This document shows positions 17,777 through 27,196 of a stretch of DNA of 64,000 bases, piece by piece. The notes below the pieces were generated by a model. It was given only the letters and a program-made list of their open reading frames with translations. It had not been told where the DNA came from and ran no database searches. The number at the start of each line of letters is the position of its first letter. Within the stretch, counting starts at the first letter, position 1. Source of the DNA: Shewanella frigidimarina. GTDB taxonomy: Bacteria; Pseudomonadota; Gammaproteobacteria; Enterobacterales; Shewanellaceae. Where the stretch lies: NCBI RefSeq assembly GCF_003797125.1, contig NZ_RKKE01000001.1:868001-932000 (forward strand). Direction: 5' to 3'. The translations under genes and the position numbers were made by a program.

Positions 17777-18112
17777 ATGAATACAAAAGAAAAATTATTT
17801 CTGCGGAAGTCTGCCCCAGAGAAAAGTGCCCGTATGGTCGAAACCATTTACGGCTGTAAATGGTCATTAACTGTGTATCAGTTATTAGCCAATAACATTA
17901 ACCGTCCTGGTGAAATGGTAAAATCAGTTGAAGGGCTCAGCACCAAAGTGCTCAATCAATGTTTGAAAAAAAACATCGAATTTGGCATTTTGAATAAAAT
18001 TAATTACCCTGAAATTCCACCGAGAGTAGAATACCAAGTGACCGAATTTGGGCAAAAATTTATGCGCATATTAGATGATATTGAAAAGCTGCAACACGAA
18101 ATTGATGCTTAG
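17777..18112 (+). CDS. HxlR-family transcriptional regulator
   Basis: A 111-residue winged-helix protein with the HxlR pattern GCKWSLTVYQLLANN, followed by LSTKVLNQCLKKNIEFGIL and VEYQVTEFGQ. A Cys at residue 27 sits just before the conserved Trp, where redox-sensing HxlR members such as HypR and YodB carry their reactive Cys. It is divergent from an SDR gene and probably regulates it, perhaps in response to electrophiles or oxidants. Confidence 0.88.
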   Translation: MNTKEKLFLRKSAPEKSARMVETIYGCKWSLTVYQLLANNINRPGEMVKSVEGLSTKVLNQCLKKNIEFGILNKINYPEIPPRVEYQVTEFGQKFMRILDDIEKLQHEIDA

Positions 18113-18157
18113 CCCGCAGGCTAAGCAATCGTTCAGCTCATAACACATTCACTCAAA

Positions 18158-19630
18158 TTAAGTTTCTGATGGCTCATTAGATCCACTCGCCGTATTCAGC
18201 CACACAAACTCAGGTAACGCGTTTAAGTCTAGGCAATCTCCTCGTTGGGCAATCGCACTATTTTTCGGTTTATTGTCACAGTCTTGATTAAGCGCTTCAA
18301 TCAATACTTGCTGTGCTTCTAGTTCACCATGTACCAATATCACTGCGGGAGAATGCTCAAAATGGCGATACCAAGACAATAACTCGGCTTGGTCGGCATG
18401 GGCTGATAACCCACCGACAGTATGGATACTGGCAGCCACTTTAATACTTTGGCCATGAATCGTCAGCTCTTCAGCGCCGTCGACTAGTATTCGCCCTGGC
18501 GTTCCCATTGCCTGAAAACCACAAATAATAATATCGGCTTCTTTACGCCATAGATTATGCACAAAATGATTACGAATTCGGCCACCATTACACATACCAC
18601 TACCTGCAATAATGATTAACCCTTCATGAATATCGTTCAGCTCTATCGACTCTTCGGTGCTACACACAAATTCAGCACTAGATAACAACGGATGGTTGCC
18701 TGGTGACATGCGGGTAAAACGCTTAAAGTCATCGTCCATCAACGGATAATTATTAACATATACCTCAGTTGCTTTAATCGCCATTGGACTGTCTAAACAA
18801 ATACGCCAACGCGATAAGTCCCACTCTTTGGCATATAGATGGAACAGATAAAGCAGCTCTTGAGATCGGCCAACAGAAAATGCCGGGATCAAAATATTGC
18901 CTCTACTTTCACGAGTTGTTCGTTTAAAAATTGATTTCAGTTCAACCAATGTATCTTCCCAACTGCGGTGCAATCTATCACCGTAAGTACTTTCCATTAG
19001 CACTAAATCAGCTTGTTCAATAAACGTTGGATCATCCAAAACCGGCATGCCTGCACGACCTAAATCACCACTAAAAACCAGTTTTTTCTGTTCAGGTTTA
19101 TTGCCTAACCACAACTCAACCACAGCAGAACCTAAAATATGTCCTGCATCTGATAAACAAACCTCTACCGCATCGGCAACCTGTACGCGTTGACCATAAT
19201 CTACCATCACAAACTGCGCCATCACTTGATCAACATCTTTCTCGGTAAATAGCGGTTCTAGCAGTTCTAAATCATGTTTTGCACGTTTTTTATTTTGCCT
19301 GTCGGTATCTCTTTCTTGCAGCATGGCCGCATCACGCAACATGACATCACATAACTCTGCAGTGGCTTTTTGAGTATAAATAGGTCCAGTAAACCCCTGG
19401 TTAATCAAATAAGGCAGACGGCCGGAATGATCAATGTGTGCATGGCTTAATACCACGGCATGGATTTGTGTTGCATCGAATGGAAATGGATCGTGATTAC
19501 GTAACGCGTCAGCTTTACTCCCTTGAATTAATCCACAATCAAGTAGCACTTGCTGCCCTTTGACGGTGAGTAAATGGCAAGATCCAGTGACCTCTTGAGT
19601 TGCGCCGTGAAACTGTAAAGTCATGTCCAT
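18158..19630 (-). CDS. MBL-fold beta-CASP RNA-processing exonuclease family protein
   Basis: A 490-residue protein with the metallo-beta-lactamase metal site HAHIDH (residues 63-68). Later metal-ligand motifs include SDAGHILGSA and FSGDLGR. The beta-CASP insert has LIPAFSVGRSQELLY and the C-terminus has GGLSAHADQAELL. This is the architecture of the CPSF-like/YsH1 RNA nucleases found in bacteria, which probably cut or trim RNA with zinc. The ATG at 19630 follows a GGGGG run 7 bases upstream. Confidence 0.88.
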   Translation of the reverse strand: MDMTLQFHGATQEVTGSCHLLTVKGQQVLLDCGLIQGSKADALRNHDPFPFDATQIHAVVLSHAHIDHSGRLPYLINQGFTGPIYTQKATAELCDVMLRDAAMLQERDTDRQNKKRAKHDLELLEPLFTEKDVDQVMAQFVMVDYGQRVQVADAVEVCLSDAGHILGSAVVELWLGNKPEQKKLVFSGDLGRAGMPVLDDPTFIEQADLVLMESTYGDRLHRSWEDTLVELKSIFKRTTRESRGNILIPAFSVGRSQELLYLFHLYAKEWDLSRWRICLDSPMAIKATEVYVNNYPLMDDDFKRFTRMSPGNHPLLSSAEFVCSTEESIELNDIHEGLIIIAGSGMCNGGRIRNHFVHNLWRKEADIIICGFQAMGTPGRILVDGAEELTIHGQSIKVAASIHTVGGLSAHADQAELLSWYRHFEHSPAVILVHGELEAQQVLIEALNQDCDNKPKNSAIAQRGDCLDLNALPEFVWLNTASGSNEPSET

Positions 19631-19999
19631 AATGTCGCCCCCGATAAAATCGATAACATTGCTAAATTAAGCGTATGCCATTGGTGAAATAAAGTCGCGA
19701 TCTACATCAAATAAACGCTTAAAAAACACTCGCCTCAACAAATAGATAAAAAACCATATTAAGTGCATAAACAACCACCTCGCAACATTTACTTACATTT
19801 ATTAACCATAACGCAACCCATTACTAACACTCGATTTTACTAAGTCATTGAACAATGAATTATATGAGATATATCGCCTTTTTTGAGCATATTTCACTTT
19901 GAGAGTCACTCATAGGTTTGATATTCTCCGTCGCCTCAATGGAAAGATATATTAACGGACTAAGCTGTGCTTACTCAAACAACAAGACAAGAGATTAAA
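19631..19999. other. Divergent intergenic region upstream of the porin
   Basis: This 369-base AT-rich region must hold the promoters of the beta-CASP gene and the porin. No certain operator or small gene is seen. Confidence 0.5.
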
Positions 20000-21208
20000 A
20001 TGAACAGAACATTAATTGCAGCATTGATTTCAACAATTCTTATCGCACCTGCAGCGTCGGCAATCGAAGTTTATAAAGATGATGTCAATGCGGTTAAAAT
20101 TGGCGGCTTTATTGATGCGCGCGTGATCAATACCCAAGGTGAAACAGAAGTTGTTAACGGTGCTTCACGCATTAATTTTGGTTTTAGTCGTCAACTCCAA
20201 AATGACTGGAAAGCTTACGCCTTGCTTGAGTGGGGTGTAAATCCGGTCGGTAGCACAGACATTGTTTACAACAACCGCTTTGAATCAATTCAAGAAGAGT
20301 TTTTCTATAACCGTCTTGGTTATGCCGGTTTATCGCATGACAAATACGGTAGCATCACAATTGGCAAGCAGTGGGGTGCTTGGTATGACGTGGTATACAG
20401 CACAAACTATGGCTTTGTATGGGACGGAAACACTGCGGGTGTTTACACTTATAACAAAGATGACGGCGCGGTAAACGGTGTCGGTCGTGGTGACAAAACC
20501 GTTCAGTACCGTAACAGCTTTGGCGACGTAAGTTTTGCCGTGCAAGCTCAACTTAAAAACAGTGCTTTCTATACTTGTGATGTAGAAAATATTACTCAAG
20601 ATGCCTGTGAAGAGTTATGGGCAACAAGTTCAACGTCGGCACAACAAGTTGAGTATAACTATACCTATGGTGGTGCTGTCACTTACCAAGCAACTGATAA
20701 GCTAGTGCTAACTGCCGGTGTTAACCGTGGTGAGTTTGATGTGACCTTTGGTAACGGTGGAACATCCACTGCTGTTGATCTTATTTACGGCATGGGTATC
20801 ACTTGGGGCAACTTTGAGCAAAATGGTTTTTATGCTGCTGCCAACGTAAACAAAAACGAAAATCATGACACCGACAATATCGGTCGTTTAATTAACGACG
20901 CTGTGGGTGTTGAATCATTGTTCTCATATAAGTTCGATAACAATATTCGTACTTTTATTTCGTACAATATTCTTGATGCTGGCTCTAACTACGTGATCCA
21001 ACCTAACTACAATACCGATCCAGATGACGTATTCAAACGTCAGTTTTTCGTAGTAGGTTTACATTATGTATTTGACCCAGATACTGTTTTATATGTTGAA
21101 GCTCGCCGTGATTACAGCGATTTCACCAGTGCAGACAAAGCACAGCAAGCCAGAATGGAAGTGTCTGAAGATGACGGCGTTGCCATTGGTATTCGTTTCA
21201 CTCTTTAA
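20000..21208 (+). CDS. Outer-membrane porin (Gram-negative porin family)
   Basis: A signal peptide (MNRTLIAALI... ending in PAASA) is followed by alternating beta-strand sequence ending in a terminal aromatic-basic strand IGIRFTL. RINFGFSRQL, YGSITIGKQWG and VQYRNSFGDVSFAVQAQ resemble general porins of the OmpC/OmpF-like class that let small solutes through the outer membrane. About 402 residues is usual for the family. The start is ATG 20000, preceded by AAGAGATTAAA; the frame extends to a GTG at 19967 without support. It is a single gene with its own strong terminator. Confidence 0.88.
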   Translation: MNRTLIAALISTILIAPAASAIEVYKDDVNAVKIGGFIDARVINTQGETEVVNGASRINFGFSRQLQNDWKAYALLEWGVNPVGSTDIVYNNRFESIQEEFFYNRLGYAGLSHDKYGSITIGKQWGAWYDVVYSTNYGFVWDGNTAGVYTYNKDDGAVNGVGRGDKTVQYRNSFGDVSFAVQAQLKNSAFYTCDVENITQDACEELWATSSTSAQQVEYNYTYGGAVTYQATDKLVLTAGVNRGEFDVTFGNGGTSTAVDLIYGMGITWGNFEQNGFYAAANVNKNENHDTDNIGRLINDAVGVESLFSYKFDNNIRTFISYNILDAGSNYVIQPNYNTDPDDVFKRQFFVVGLHYVFDPDTVLYVEARRDYSDFTSADKAQQARMEVSEDDGVAIGIRFTL

Positions 21209-21237
21209 TGTAAGTACTGTGGTTTAACAAACCGATC

Positions 21238-21272
21238 AAAAAAGGTTCGACAGTGATGTCGAACCTTTTTTA
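21238..21272. terminator. Strong bidirectional terminator
   Basis: A 12-bp stem (21241-21252 with 21257-21268) with a GTGA loop has A residues upstream and a T run downstream. It ends the porin transcript and could also end the convergent ppiB transcript. Confidence 0.9.
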
Positions 21273-21381
21273 TTGCGTTGTTTTAAGCTGGTGCTAATAG
21301 CTAATAGTTAATCGCTAGTGCTTAATAGCTATTACTTACTCGCTAATGATTAATAGCGAGTGTTTACATAGTGCAGCGCAC

Positions 21382-21891
21382 TTAAGCGACGGGTTTCTCG
21401 TCAACAATGGTCACTTTCTCAACAATAATCGGCTCACGCGGTACATCTTCATGGCCTGCCATCGTCGTTGTTTTAACTCGCTCCATTTGCTGAATAACAT
21501 CCATACCGGCAGTCACTTTTGCAAACACTGCATAACCCCAACCCGCATTAGTCATTGCAGCGTGGTCTAGAAAATCATTGTCGGCGACATTAATAAAAAA
21601 TTGCCCAGTAGCTGAATGCGGCGCATCTGTACGTGCCATCGCCAAAGTACCTAACACGTTGTTCAAACCTTTATTGGCTTCATTGGCAATCGGGTCACGG
21701 GTTGGCTTTTCTTTCATTTTGGCGGTTAAGCCACCACCCTGCACCATAAAACCTTTAATAACGCGATGAAAAATAGTGCCTTCATAAAAACCATCTTGGC
21801 AGTATTTTAAAAAGTTTTTTGAAGAAACCGGCGCACGTTCCATTTCAAGCTCTACGGTAAAATCGCCAAGGTTGGTGCTAAAGATAATCAT
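21382..21891 (-). CDS. ppiB: Cyclophilin-type peptidyl-prolyl isomerase B
   Basis: A cytoplasmic cyclophilin that catalyses cis-trans isomerisation of peptide bonds before proline. The start MIIFSTNLGDFTVELEME corresponds to E. coli PpiB. GTIFHRVIKGFMVQGGG and ATGQFFINVADNDFLDH contain the active-site Arg, Phe, Met and Gln. The ATG at 21891 is chosen by homology; the frame runs 12 codons further upstream but adds residues foreign to the family. It has no signal peptide, so it is the cytosolic form. Confidence 0.93.
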   Translation of the reverse strand: MIIFSTNLGDFTVELEMERAPVSSKNFLKYCQDGFYEGTIFHRVIKGFMVQGGGLTAKMKEKPTRDPIANEANKGLNNVLGTLAMARTDAPHSATGQFFINVADNDFLDHAAMTNAGWGYAVFAKVTAGMDVIQQMERVKTTTMAGHEDVPREPIIVEKVTIVDEKPVA

Positions 21892-22008
21892 ATACGGCCA
21901 TGTTCCAAAAATGAGAATAGCCGCCATTATATTATATAGAACCGAAGGCGGCTATTGCACTTATCGTTGAATGAAATCCTGTCCTTTAATACTGTTCGTT
22001 TATTTTTG

Positions 22009-22330
22009 CTGGTTGATTAAATAAATCCATCGCGGATTTTGTCATAGCCATAACCCCAGTGCGAATGGTTAACGGCATAGATAACCGGGTGCAAACTGAC
22101 TTGAATGTAAACGTTCAAGTTTATTGCGCTGGTTGATTAAATAAATCCATCGCTGTGCGTGTCATCGCCCTAACCCCAGTGCGAATGGTTAACGGCATAG
22201 ATAACCGGGTGCAAACTGACTTGAATGTAAACGTTCAAGTTTATTGCGCTGGTTGATTAAATAAATCCATCGCGGTGCGTGTCATCGCCCTAACCCCAGT
22301 GCGAATAGTTAACGGGTAATCTGGCGCGAA
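22009..22330 (-). repeat. 120-bp tandem repeat derived from the 3' end of the M20 amidohydrolase gene
   Basis: The period is exactly 120 bases (matching positions 22011, 22131, 22251). The copy nearest the gene (about 22249-22330) is the gene's own last 27 or so codons. The two downstream copies are nearly identical to each other, retain recognisable LHSSQFAP and MDLFNQPA coding traces, and carry a 5-base insertion that puts them out of frame. They also share a hairpin-forming ACTTGAA...TTCAAGT segment absent from the coding copy. They are non-coding gene fragments. Confidence 0.9.
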
Positions 22331-23581
22331 CTGACTAGAATGCAAAGACGGTAAGGTATTGCCAGACTCAACACTCGCTTGATACTGGCTAGGTTCTACC
22401 CCGCCCAGCCAGAATAAAGTAATCGGGCGTTTCTGTGGTGTGAGCCCATATAAACCAAAATCTTCGCCAGCCATTACCGGCGGTGCCACCAGCACATTGT
22501 CACTGCCTAACTCGGCTTCAATACTGGCTTTAACCTTAGCGGCTAACGTAGGATCGTTATAGGTTGACGGAATGGTTTCATCATCATGTACATACACCAC
22601 AGGCATAAGGTCATCTGGCAAGCCGGCACTAATCGCAATACCGGTAGTAATACGTTTAATCGCCGCTATTTGCTGCTCACGAACCTTAGGGTTATACGAG
22701 CGTAAGGTGAGCTGAAGCTTCACTTCATCTGAAATAATATTGTGCTTTGAGCCGCCATGAATAGACCCAACAGTAACCACATTAGGCTCTAACGGCGAGA
22801 CCTCGCGGCTAACAATGGTTTGCAGTGCAAGTACTGTGCGCGCTGCAAGTACCACAGGATCGATAGTGACGTGCGGATAGGCGCCATGGCCACCTTTGCC
22901 CTTAATGGTAATATCAACCGAATCAACATTCGCCAGGGCATAACCACTTACCGTGCCTACTTTTCCTGCAGGAATTGACGCACTAACATGCAAACCAATA
23001 ATGCTGTCTGGTGTTGGAAACTGGCTAAACAAACCCTGTTTAAGCATGGCTTTGGCGCCGCCACCGACTTCTTCTGCTGGTTGAGCCACCATCATCAAAG
23101 TACCTTGCCAGTCGGCTTTGTGAAGCATCAGTTGCTGTGCAGTACCAATTAAACTGGTCATGTGAATATCGTGGCCGCAACCATGCATAATACCAACGGT
23201 ACTGTTGTCCGCATTAAGGGTTGTCACGGTCGATGCGTACTCTTTTCCCGTTTGCTCAATAATGGGCAAGCCATCAATATCTGCACGGATCATCACCACG
23301 GGTCCATTACCGTTTTTGACAATACCAACCACACCATAACCACCAAAATTAGACGTAACCTCAAAGCCTAATTGCTTTAGTTCTTGCGCCATACGTTGGC
23401 TAGTAGCTTTTTCTTGATATGACAATTCAGGGTGTTGATGAAGATGTAGATATAGTTGCTCAAGCTTTGGTAACGCTTTACTTACAGAGAGATCAAGATC
23501 GCTCGCACTAGCAGTAACAGACAACGACGAAGTTGAAAACACTAACGCCAATAAGGGGTACGCAACACGTAAGCAGGTCAT
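22241..23581 (-). CDS. Exported M20-family amidohydrolase (carboxypeptidase-like)
   Basis: A 446-residue protein with a signal peptide (LLALVFSTSSLSVTASA). It then has the M20D signatures LHQHPELSYQEK, MIRADIDGLPI, GIMHGCGHDIHMTSLIG (metal ligands), AQPAEEVGGGAK (catalytic Glu pair) and VMAGEDFGLYG. These enzymes hydrolyse N-acyl amino acids or similar amides using two metal ions. Here the enzyme would act in the periplasm or outside. Its last codons form the first unit of a 120-bp tandem repeat that continues past the stop. Confidence 0.9.
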   Translation of the reverse strand: MTCLRVAYPLLALVFSTSSLSVTASASDLDLSVSKALPKLEQLYLHLHQHPELSYQEKATSQRMAQELKQLGFEVTSNFGGYGVVGIVKNGNGPVVMIRADIDGLPIIEQTGKEYASTVTTLNADNSTVGIMHGCGHDIHMTSLIGTAQQLMLHKADWQGTLMMVAQPAEEVGGGAKAMLKQGLFSQFPTPDSIIGLHVSASIPAGKVGTVSGYALANVDSVDITIKGKGGHGAYPHVTIDPVVLAARTVLALQTIVSREVSPLEPNVVTVGSIHGGSKHNIISDEVKLQLTLRSYNPKVREQQIAAIKRITTGIAISAGLPDDLMPVVYVHDDETIPSTYNDPTLAAKVKASIEAELGSDNVLVAPPVMAGEDFGLYGLTPQKRPITLFWLGGVEPSQYQASVESGNTLPSLHSSQFAPDYPLTIRTGVRAMTRTAMDLFNQPAQ

Positions 23582-23739
23582 ATTATTATTCTTAATTGTC
23601 GGGATTTGAGTATGTTAACCTACCATAAGCTTAAGCCACTTTGTAATGGGTTTTAGGTAACCGCAAGTTAAGGGATAAGGTTAATTGTGGCATAGTGATT
23701 AAGTCATTGTGGTCAGAGAAATAATAATAAGGGAAACCA

Positions 23740-24264
23740 ATGACAGTCATTACTGAAACACCAAGGTTAATTATAAGAGAATTTACCCTTGAAGATGCAC
23801 CTGCAGTATTGCATTTTAATGCTCCAGAACAAGTCAGCCTCCATACCGGTGACGCAGGAATGTGCACAACACTAACCGACGCAGAAAACATCATTACCAA
23901 TATTTGGTTAGCTGAATATCAGCAATACGGTTTTGGCCGTTGGGCTGTGGTACTTAAAGAGACCAATACTGTTATTGGGTTTTGCGGTTTTAAAAATGAA
24001 ACTCGTATTAATGCCGTCGATATTGGCTATCGCTTACACCCGGATTACTGGGGCATTGGTTTAGCGACAGAAGCCAACCTAGCTTGTATCGAATATGCCA
24101 AACAACACATGGATTTAGGCATCGTTTATGCCACTGTTGTCGATGCCAATAGCGGCTCAATCAATGTGGCCACTAAACTAGGCATGACATATCACTCTCA
24201 ATACCAAGATGGCGAATTCACCATTAATCGTTATGAGATTTTATTAAAGACTCATACAGTTTAA
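23740..24264 (+). CDS. GNAT-family N-acetyltransferase (RimJ/RimL-like)
   Basis: A 174-residue GNAT enzyme: TETPRLIIREFTLEDA at the start, and the acetyl-CoA-binding region DIGYRLHPDYWGIGLATEA, followed by VDANSGSINVATKLGM. It belongs to the Acetyltransf_3 subgroup that modifies ribosomal protein N-termini or small molecules; the substrate is not predictable. AGGGAAACCA precedes the ATG. Confidence 0.87.
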   Translation: MTVITETPRLIIREFTLEDAPAVLHFNAPEQVSLHTGDAGMCTTLTDAENIITNIWLAEYQQYGFGRWAVVLKETNTVIGFCGFKNETRINAVDIGYRLHPDYWGIGLATEANLACIEYAKQHMDLGIVYATVVDANSGSINVATKLGMTYHSQYQDGEFTINRYEILLKTHTV

Positions 24265-24341
24265 CTTGAAATAAAAACCAATGCCGAACTAAGACTCCTT
24301 AAACGTTAACAATTTAAAGAAGCCTCTAGTGGATAAAGGCT

Positions 24342-25037
24342 CTATAACTCACATATTGACTGATTTTTCTCAGGCTTATCAATTTTTCTAGTTGAAAGTA
24401 ATTCCCCTGTCTCTGAATCAATAACAAAAATCTCTAGCTGTCGATTCTTGTTGGTTGTTACCAATACGTTTAAGTCACCATTACATATTTGGGGGGGGAA
24501 ACCGATGTCAGTCCAAGATAATTTAATATCCCAAGCACCGTCCAACCTATAACAGCTGCCGATATTCATAGCACTTAACTTAGCCCAACCTCTTGGATTG
24601 CATGCAATTAAATCAGGTTCATCCATAATCAATATAGACTTAGGCTTAACGACAAAGTCTGTAGCAGAAAGCCCAGAAGCATTAATTTCCATTACCTTTC
24701 CAGCAGAACTCATCACATAGAATTCATTCTTATGCTTAAAGAACTGAGAAGCATAGCCTTCATCCAAAGGCCAATATGCAGCAGGATCGCCGTTACTTGG
24801 AATAAAACTTACAAAAGCAAGATTATTGCCATTTTTTTCAACCTTATAACCACCAAGTAGCCAACCATTATTCGAACTGAAAACGATATCGATGCTGTCA
24901 AGTTCTGTCGAAATACGTTCGCCATTTGGCAACAAAAATATAGAAGCGGCTGCGAAACAACCACTAATGCTATAAAAGGCACACAAGAATAATATGCCTA
25001 CAAGCCGGCTTAATTTAATTCGCTTTATAACGTTCAT
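24342..25037 (-). CDS. Unknown lipoprotein overlapping an L,D-transpeptidase gene (candidate immunity protein)
   Basis: The likely start is the ATG at 25037 (MNVIKRIKLSRLVG), which gives a lipoprotein signal ending in ISGC; a longer frame to 25088 puts a hydrophilic tail before the signal. The remaining 200 or so residues look beta-rich (WLLGGYKVEKNGNNLAFVSF, EIFVIDSETGELLST) with four further Cys residues (at about CNP, SCYR, CNG, ICEL). No family was recognised. The gene overlaps the end of the upstream L,D-transpeptidase-like gene by 23 bases, so both are expressed together. An exported partner next to an unexported peptidoglycan enzyme fits an immunity protein; this is inference. Confidence 0.6.
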   Translation of the reverse strand: MNVIKRIKLSRLVGILFLCAFYSISGCFAAASIFLLPNGERISTELDSIDIVFSSNNGWLLGGYKVEKNGNNLAFVSFIPSNGDPAAYWPLDEGYASQFFKHKNEFYVMSSAGKVMEINASGLSATDFVVKPKSILIMDEPDLIACNPRGWAKLSAMNIGSCYRLDGAWDIKLSWTDIGFPPQICNGDLNVLVTTNKNRQLEIFVIDSETGELLSTRKIDKPEKNQSICEL

Positions 25038-25662
25038 GATATTTATGCACCGTAAATGAAGTTCCTCGTTTAAATGCACCAATTGCAAATAAACGATTTC
25101 TATCGTTAGGTTTTAAATGAATACAACCATGTGAAAGCGTCAGACGCACAGGAGACCCTAATGTAGTCTCCGCTTCGTTATCTGGTGTAGTATGAAACAT
25201 TTGACCAGAAAGACTCTCTATACTATCAAGCAATTTATTGCCATTAAGGTCTTTAAACCAGCGAATAGCAATTGGCCCAAAATCATTAAATACCCACGCT
25301 TCGGGCACTATAGCTTTACCATATAACTCTTTATGCATTTCCATAATGGCACTTCGGACAGGTGAGTTATACAGTTGATTTAGACTTCCCCACTTTCCGC
25401 TTGGTAAAGCATACCAAATATCCTGTTTTGAAGGCATATCTCGAAGCTTTGTTCCCCAAGCTAATTTAGACGTTGGCCAAGTCGGTGTACGGTATGCCTC
25501 TGCTTTATCAATGACATAAACTCCAGGCCAAGTTGGCTCTTCAGCCATAACGGGATCATTACCCACTTTAGCTGGCCCTCCCATCGCTTCAAATTGCGCA
25601 AATTTGATATTTCCTCGGTTAATTATTAACAAATGTTGACCAGGGTAGAAATGGATTTCCAT
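25015..25662 (-). CDS. L,D-transpeptidase (YkuD)-fold protein without export signal
   Basis: From the ATG at 25662 (AAGGAG 10 bases upstream) the protein has 215 residues. The C-terminal half carries the YkuD catalytic pattern: H157 (MFHTTP), then S177-H178-G179-C180 in LSHGCIHLKPNDR, with an Arg just after. This fold cross-links or cuts peptidoglycan stem peptides in the periplasm. The N-terminus (MEIHFYPGQHLLIINRGN) is a beta hairpin with no signal peptide or membrane anchor. That is unusual for a housekeeping enzyme and like the secreted type VI effectors of the Tlde1 type. A lipoprotein gene overlaps its 3' end. The surrounding DNA is AT-rich. Confidence 0.8.
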   Translation of the reverse strand: MEIHFYPGQHLLIINRGNIKFAQFEAMGGPAKVGNDPVMAEEPTWPGVYVIDKAEAYRTPTWPTSKLAWGTKLRDMPSKQDIWYALPSGKWGSLNQLYNSPVRSAIMEMHKELYGKAIVPEAWVFNDFGPIAIRWFKDLNGNKLLDSIESLSGQMFHTTPDNEAETTLGSPVRLTLSHGCIHLKPNDRNRLFAIGAFKRGTSFTVHKYHERYKAN

Positions 25663-25689
25663 ATAATTAAAACTCCTTGTTATATTCAT

Positions 25690-27180
25690 CTATTTCTATA
25701 GAAATAGTAAATTAAAAAAACGCTCCATTCCTAAATGAATATTATTATACACATGTACATTATTTTACATCAACGCACTAAAGCAATATGATAATTAAAT
25801 ACACCACAGAAGTAAAACAACTAAATGTATAAATTAAAAATACGAACTTAAAACATCAATTATAATGTTTAGAGCGACAGTGAGTAGTTACCTTTGATAA
25901 TCTTAATCATCATTCATTGAAAATAACTTTATTGTTAAATATCAATATCCATTTAACAACTAGTAATAAAACAAGGTGGGGGGTAGATTCACATAGCATA
26001 ATGCTAAAATTATAAACAAGCTAGAAACGCATCATTCAAACATCTTTAATTAATAATAAAATTAAAACTTAATCTACAAACTTTACAAAGAACTACTATT
26101 ACAAATATGCATATTAATCTCAGTATATTTTACCATACAATAAAAGTCTACCATTTCAAATCTATGCATATAAAACTTCCGCATCAATACATCATTAGAA
26201 ACCAAAAAACAACTTAAAACTATTAATAGATAATATTATTAGATTAGTTAGACATGTCAAAAAAATAAACAGAACATTACTTGCGAATAGAATGTCGCAT
26301 TGAAATAGATATGAAGAAAATTATATTTGCAACTGCACATTCGGCATTGCTGTAGTCAAATAAGCTAATACAAAAAGCCTGCAGCCATTTTGATAGTTGA
26401 CTAAGCGATCCCTGAAACAGCCTGATATTGACACACTCACTTAAACTAGAACAACATGATGCGATTACGGGCAACATTTATAACTCTACATAATTCTATA
26501 AGACGCAATAGAGTTAGAGCGTCAGTTAAGCTGTCGCCCAGGGTGATGCATTATAAAGTCCAAAAATAAGCACTCTAAGGGCTTACTTGTGTATCTGCTA
26601 AGGCCATGTAAAGTTAAAAATCACATATAAAATGCAAAAAATATCTGCATGCCATCAAGAATAAAAACAACATAGCCGTTTGTTTACGCTCAACCTCTTA
26701 CGTGAACTGCATCACAAAATGAATGTTTTTCACCCAATATCGGTTTAACTAATGTTTGCATAACCTAGATTATTTAAGTAGTTTATGAATAACAACTGCA
26801 TGAATTTAAGTCTTCAGACAACATTTATGCTCAACACCGTTATATGACATATTTATGATGGTATGTAAGAAATGTAAGAGATTCATGGATGAAGAGCCTC
26901 CACTGCGCTTAGCATAGCCAGAACCGTTACGCAGCAAAGACACGGATGCTTTCGAAATTACACAGCCCGTATTTCCCCTTCATTCCATAGCCTCTACAGA
27001 CCCCATAACATGCCTTGCATCGTATAAGTAAAATTCGTTTATTTTTATAGGCTTAGTTTTTAAAACTTCTATTATCAGCCATAACAATCGAATTTACAGA
27101 ACGATAGACCATTAAGCGTATTTATAATCGTTAAATCTATCGAACTAAGGTTTATTTATTGAGTCGCAATACTATAAAGA
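25690..27180. other. Gene-poor AT-rich region
   Basis: About 1.5 kb with no supported gene. The longest frame is a 66-codon stretch on the minus strand (26277-26477) with Ser/Cys-rich sequence and no recognisable domain. Base composition is visibly lower in GC than the flanking genes. It may be decayed acquired DNA linked to the neighbouring transpeptidase-lipoprotein pair. Confidence 0.6.
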
Positions 27181-27196
27181 AGAGGTAATCCCGCTG

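Noticed and set aside
22009..22330. Insertion sequence or integron cassette array
   Set aside because: No transposase, integrase or terminal inverted repeats; the units derive from the neighbouring gene.
26277..26477. 66-codon frame on the minus strand in the AT-rich tract
   Set aside because: No ribosome binding site, no recognisable domain, Ser/Cys-rich and isolated; probably chance.
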